From: Actinomycetota bacterium
Lineage (GTDB): Bacteria; Actinomycetota; Actinomycetes; Nanopelagicales; Nanopelagicaceae
Assembly: GCA_009699825.1 (NCBI GenBank)
Contig: WLNM01000084.1
Span: 1-5,182, forward strand
Direction: 5' to 3'
Length of the DNA stretch: 5,182 bases
Under the pieces are notes generated by a model that saw only the letters and a program-made list of their open reading frames with translations, made no database searches and had not been told where the DNA came from. Made by a program: the position numbers and the translations under genes. This document shows, piece by piece, positions 4,395 through 5,182 of the stretch (positions are counted from its first letter, which is position 1; the number at the start of each line of letters is the position of its first letter).

Positions 4395-5182
4395 ATGAGC
4401 CAGCAGAACCAAAAGCGTAAATATCTTATAACTGGCGCATCGGGATATGTCGGCGGACGCCTTGTTCGCACGCTGTTAGCCGATGGACGTGATGTGCGCG
4501 TGTTAGTTCGCGACCGAATTAAAGTGCAAGACCGTGCATGGGCCGATGAAGTGGAAATTGTTGTCGGGACGGCTACAAAAGCCGCGGATTTAGACCGTGC
4601 ACTCACAGGAATTCATACGGCTTTTTATTTATTACATTCAATAAACGTTGGTGTTGATTTCAGTGCAATTGAATCTGATATGGCGCGCACTTTTGCACAG
4701 GCGGCAGAACGGGCAGGCGTATCACAAATAATTTATCTCGGTGGCATTGCAAATGATAAGAACAGCAGCAAACACTTAGCTTCACGAGTACAGACAGGTA
4801 AAGAGTTAGCGTCAACATCTGTTCCGGTTCTCGAATTTCGTGCTGGAATCATTATTGGTTCAGGATCGGCATCATTTGAAATGTTGCGCCACCTGACTCA
4901 TCGCTTGCCGATAATGACCACTCCTAAATGGGTTTCTAATTTAACTCAACCAATTGTTGTGCGCGATGTGTTGTATTACTTGCGCAAGGCAGCAGTATTA
5001 GAAACACCAGTCAATCAAGTCTTTGATATTGGTGGACCAGAAGTCTTGTCGTATGCGGACATGATGCAAAAGTTTGCAAAGCTATCTGGTTTGCGCAGAC
5101 GTTGGATTATTAAAGTTCCAGTTTTAACTCCGAACTTATCTAGCTTGTGGATTGGCCTTGTTACTCCTGTGCCAACATCGCT
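4395..5182 (+). CDS. SDR-like NAD(P)-binding protein, DUF2867/YbjT type, 3' end outside window
   Basis: An open frame of 262 codons runs from ATG 4395 to the window edge without a stop, so the C-terminus is missing. The N-terminus has a Rossmann dinucleotide-binding motif, YLITGASGYVGGRLV (residues 10-24, Gly14, Gly17, Gly20). FYLLHS (77-82) is followed by IIYLGGI (112-118), HLASR..TGKEL (127-138) and PVLEFRAGIIIGSGSASFEM (144-163); in my recollection this order is characteristic of the actinobacterial SDR/DUF2867 subfamily of atypical or extended SDRs. The region around residues 183-215 (QPIVVRDV and FDIGGPE) resembles the substrate-side segment of NAD-dependent epimerases. There is no standard YxxxK catalytic pair in the usual spot, so it may bind rather than turn over substrate. 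The missing part would hold the DUF2867 region, if present. The gene is divergent from ndh with a 52-bp gap. The substrate is unknown. Confidence 0.88.
   Translation, partial: MSQQNQKRKYLITGASGYVGGRLVRTLLADGRDVRVLVRDRIKVQDRAWADEVEIVVGTATKAADLDRALTGIHTAFYLLHSINVGVDFSAIESDMARTFAQAAERAGVSQIIYLGGIANDKNSSKHLASRVQTGKELASTSVPVLEFRAGIIIGSGSASFEMLRHLTHRLPIMTTPKWVSNLTQPIVVRDVLYYLRKAAVLETPVNQVFDIGGPEVLSYADMMQKFAKLSGLRRRWIIKVPVLTPNLSSLWIGLVTPVPTS

Noticed and set aside
4343..4606. 88-codon upstream extension of the NDH-2 reading frame
   Set aside because: It is antisense to the well-supported N-terminus of the SDR gene, has low-complexity Ser/Arg/Thr composition, and the internal ATG at 4342 gives the expected FAD-binding N-terminus with a ribosome binding site.
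1..5182. Mobile element, CRISPR array, toxin-antitoxin or defence system
   Set aside because: There are no transposase or integrase genes, no spaced direct repeats, no target-site duplications around the tRNA, and no defence-related domains. The tRNA-Thr 3' end shows no repeated attachment sequence within the window.

Overview
The window reads as a compact, moderate-GC (clearly below typical soil Streptomyces) actinobacterial chromosome segment, most likely from a freshwater planktonic lineage of the acI/Nanopelagicales type. The main reason is a rhodopsin gene of the actinorhodopsin kind. Supporting reasons are the actinobacterial flavour of the SGNH hydrolase tail, of the beta-carbonic anhydrase and of the NAD(P)-binding DUF2867-type protein, together with very short intergenic gaps and overlapping genes. 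The taxonomic call is an inference from protein recognition, not from a search.

Layout. Positions 1-429 (+) hold the 3' end of an SGNH/GDSL hydrolase. A short gap with a possible -10 box leads to tRNA-Thr(TGT) at 486-557 (+). The start codon of an 80-residue membrane protein (559-801, +) lies two bases after the tRNA. A perfect 45-bp palindrome with A and T flanks (814-858) is a bidirectional terminator between that gene and the convergent actinorhodopsin gene (865-1620, -). A 210-bp divergent regulatory region (1621-1830) carries a perfect 20-bp palindrome and outward-facing -10-like boxes; it separates the rhodopsin from a beta-carbonic anhydrase (1831-2361, +). The carbonic anhydrase overlaps tail-to-tail by 14 bp with an alpha/beta hydrolase (2348-3118, -). 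The hydrolase is the second gene of a two-gene operon behind a type II NADH dehydrogenase (3119-4342, -), with stop and start codons directly abutting. A 52-bp divergent promoter region separates the dehydrogenase from an SDR-like NAD(P)-binding protein (4395 to the window end, +, incomplete).

How the genes fit together. The rhodopsin (light-driven proton export, DTE proton-pathway residues, lysine for retinal, glycine at the carotenoid-fenestration position) and the NADH dehydrogenase (non-pumping electron entry to quinone) both belong to energy metabolism. The carbonic anhydrase, divergent from the rhodopsin, would supply bicarbonate for anaplerotic carboxylation; a link between light-driven energy and CO2 fixation is plausible but is inferred from position only. 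No mobile element, CRISPR array, defence island or clearly new multi-gene system is visible. The most interesting items are regulatory or architectural: the rhodopsin leader palindrome, the tRNA/CDS junction and the tightly packed gene boundaries.
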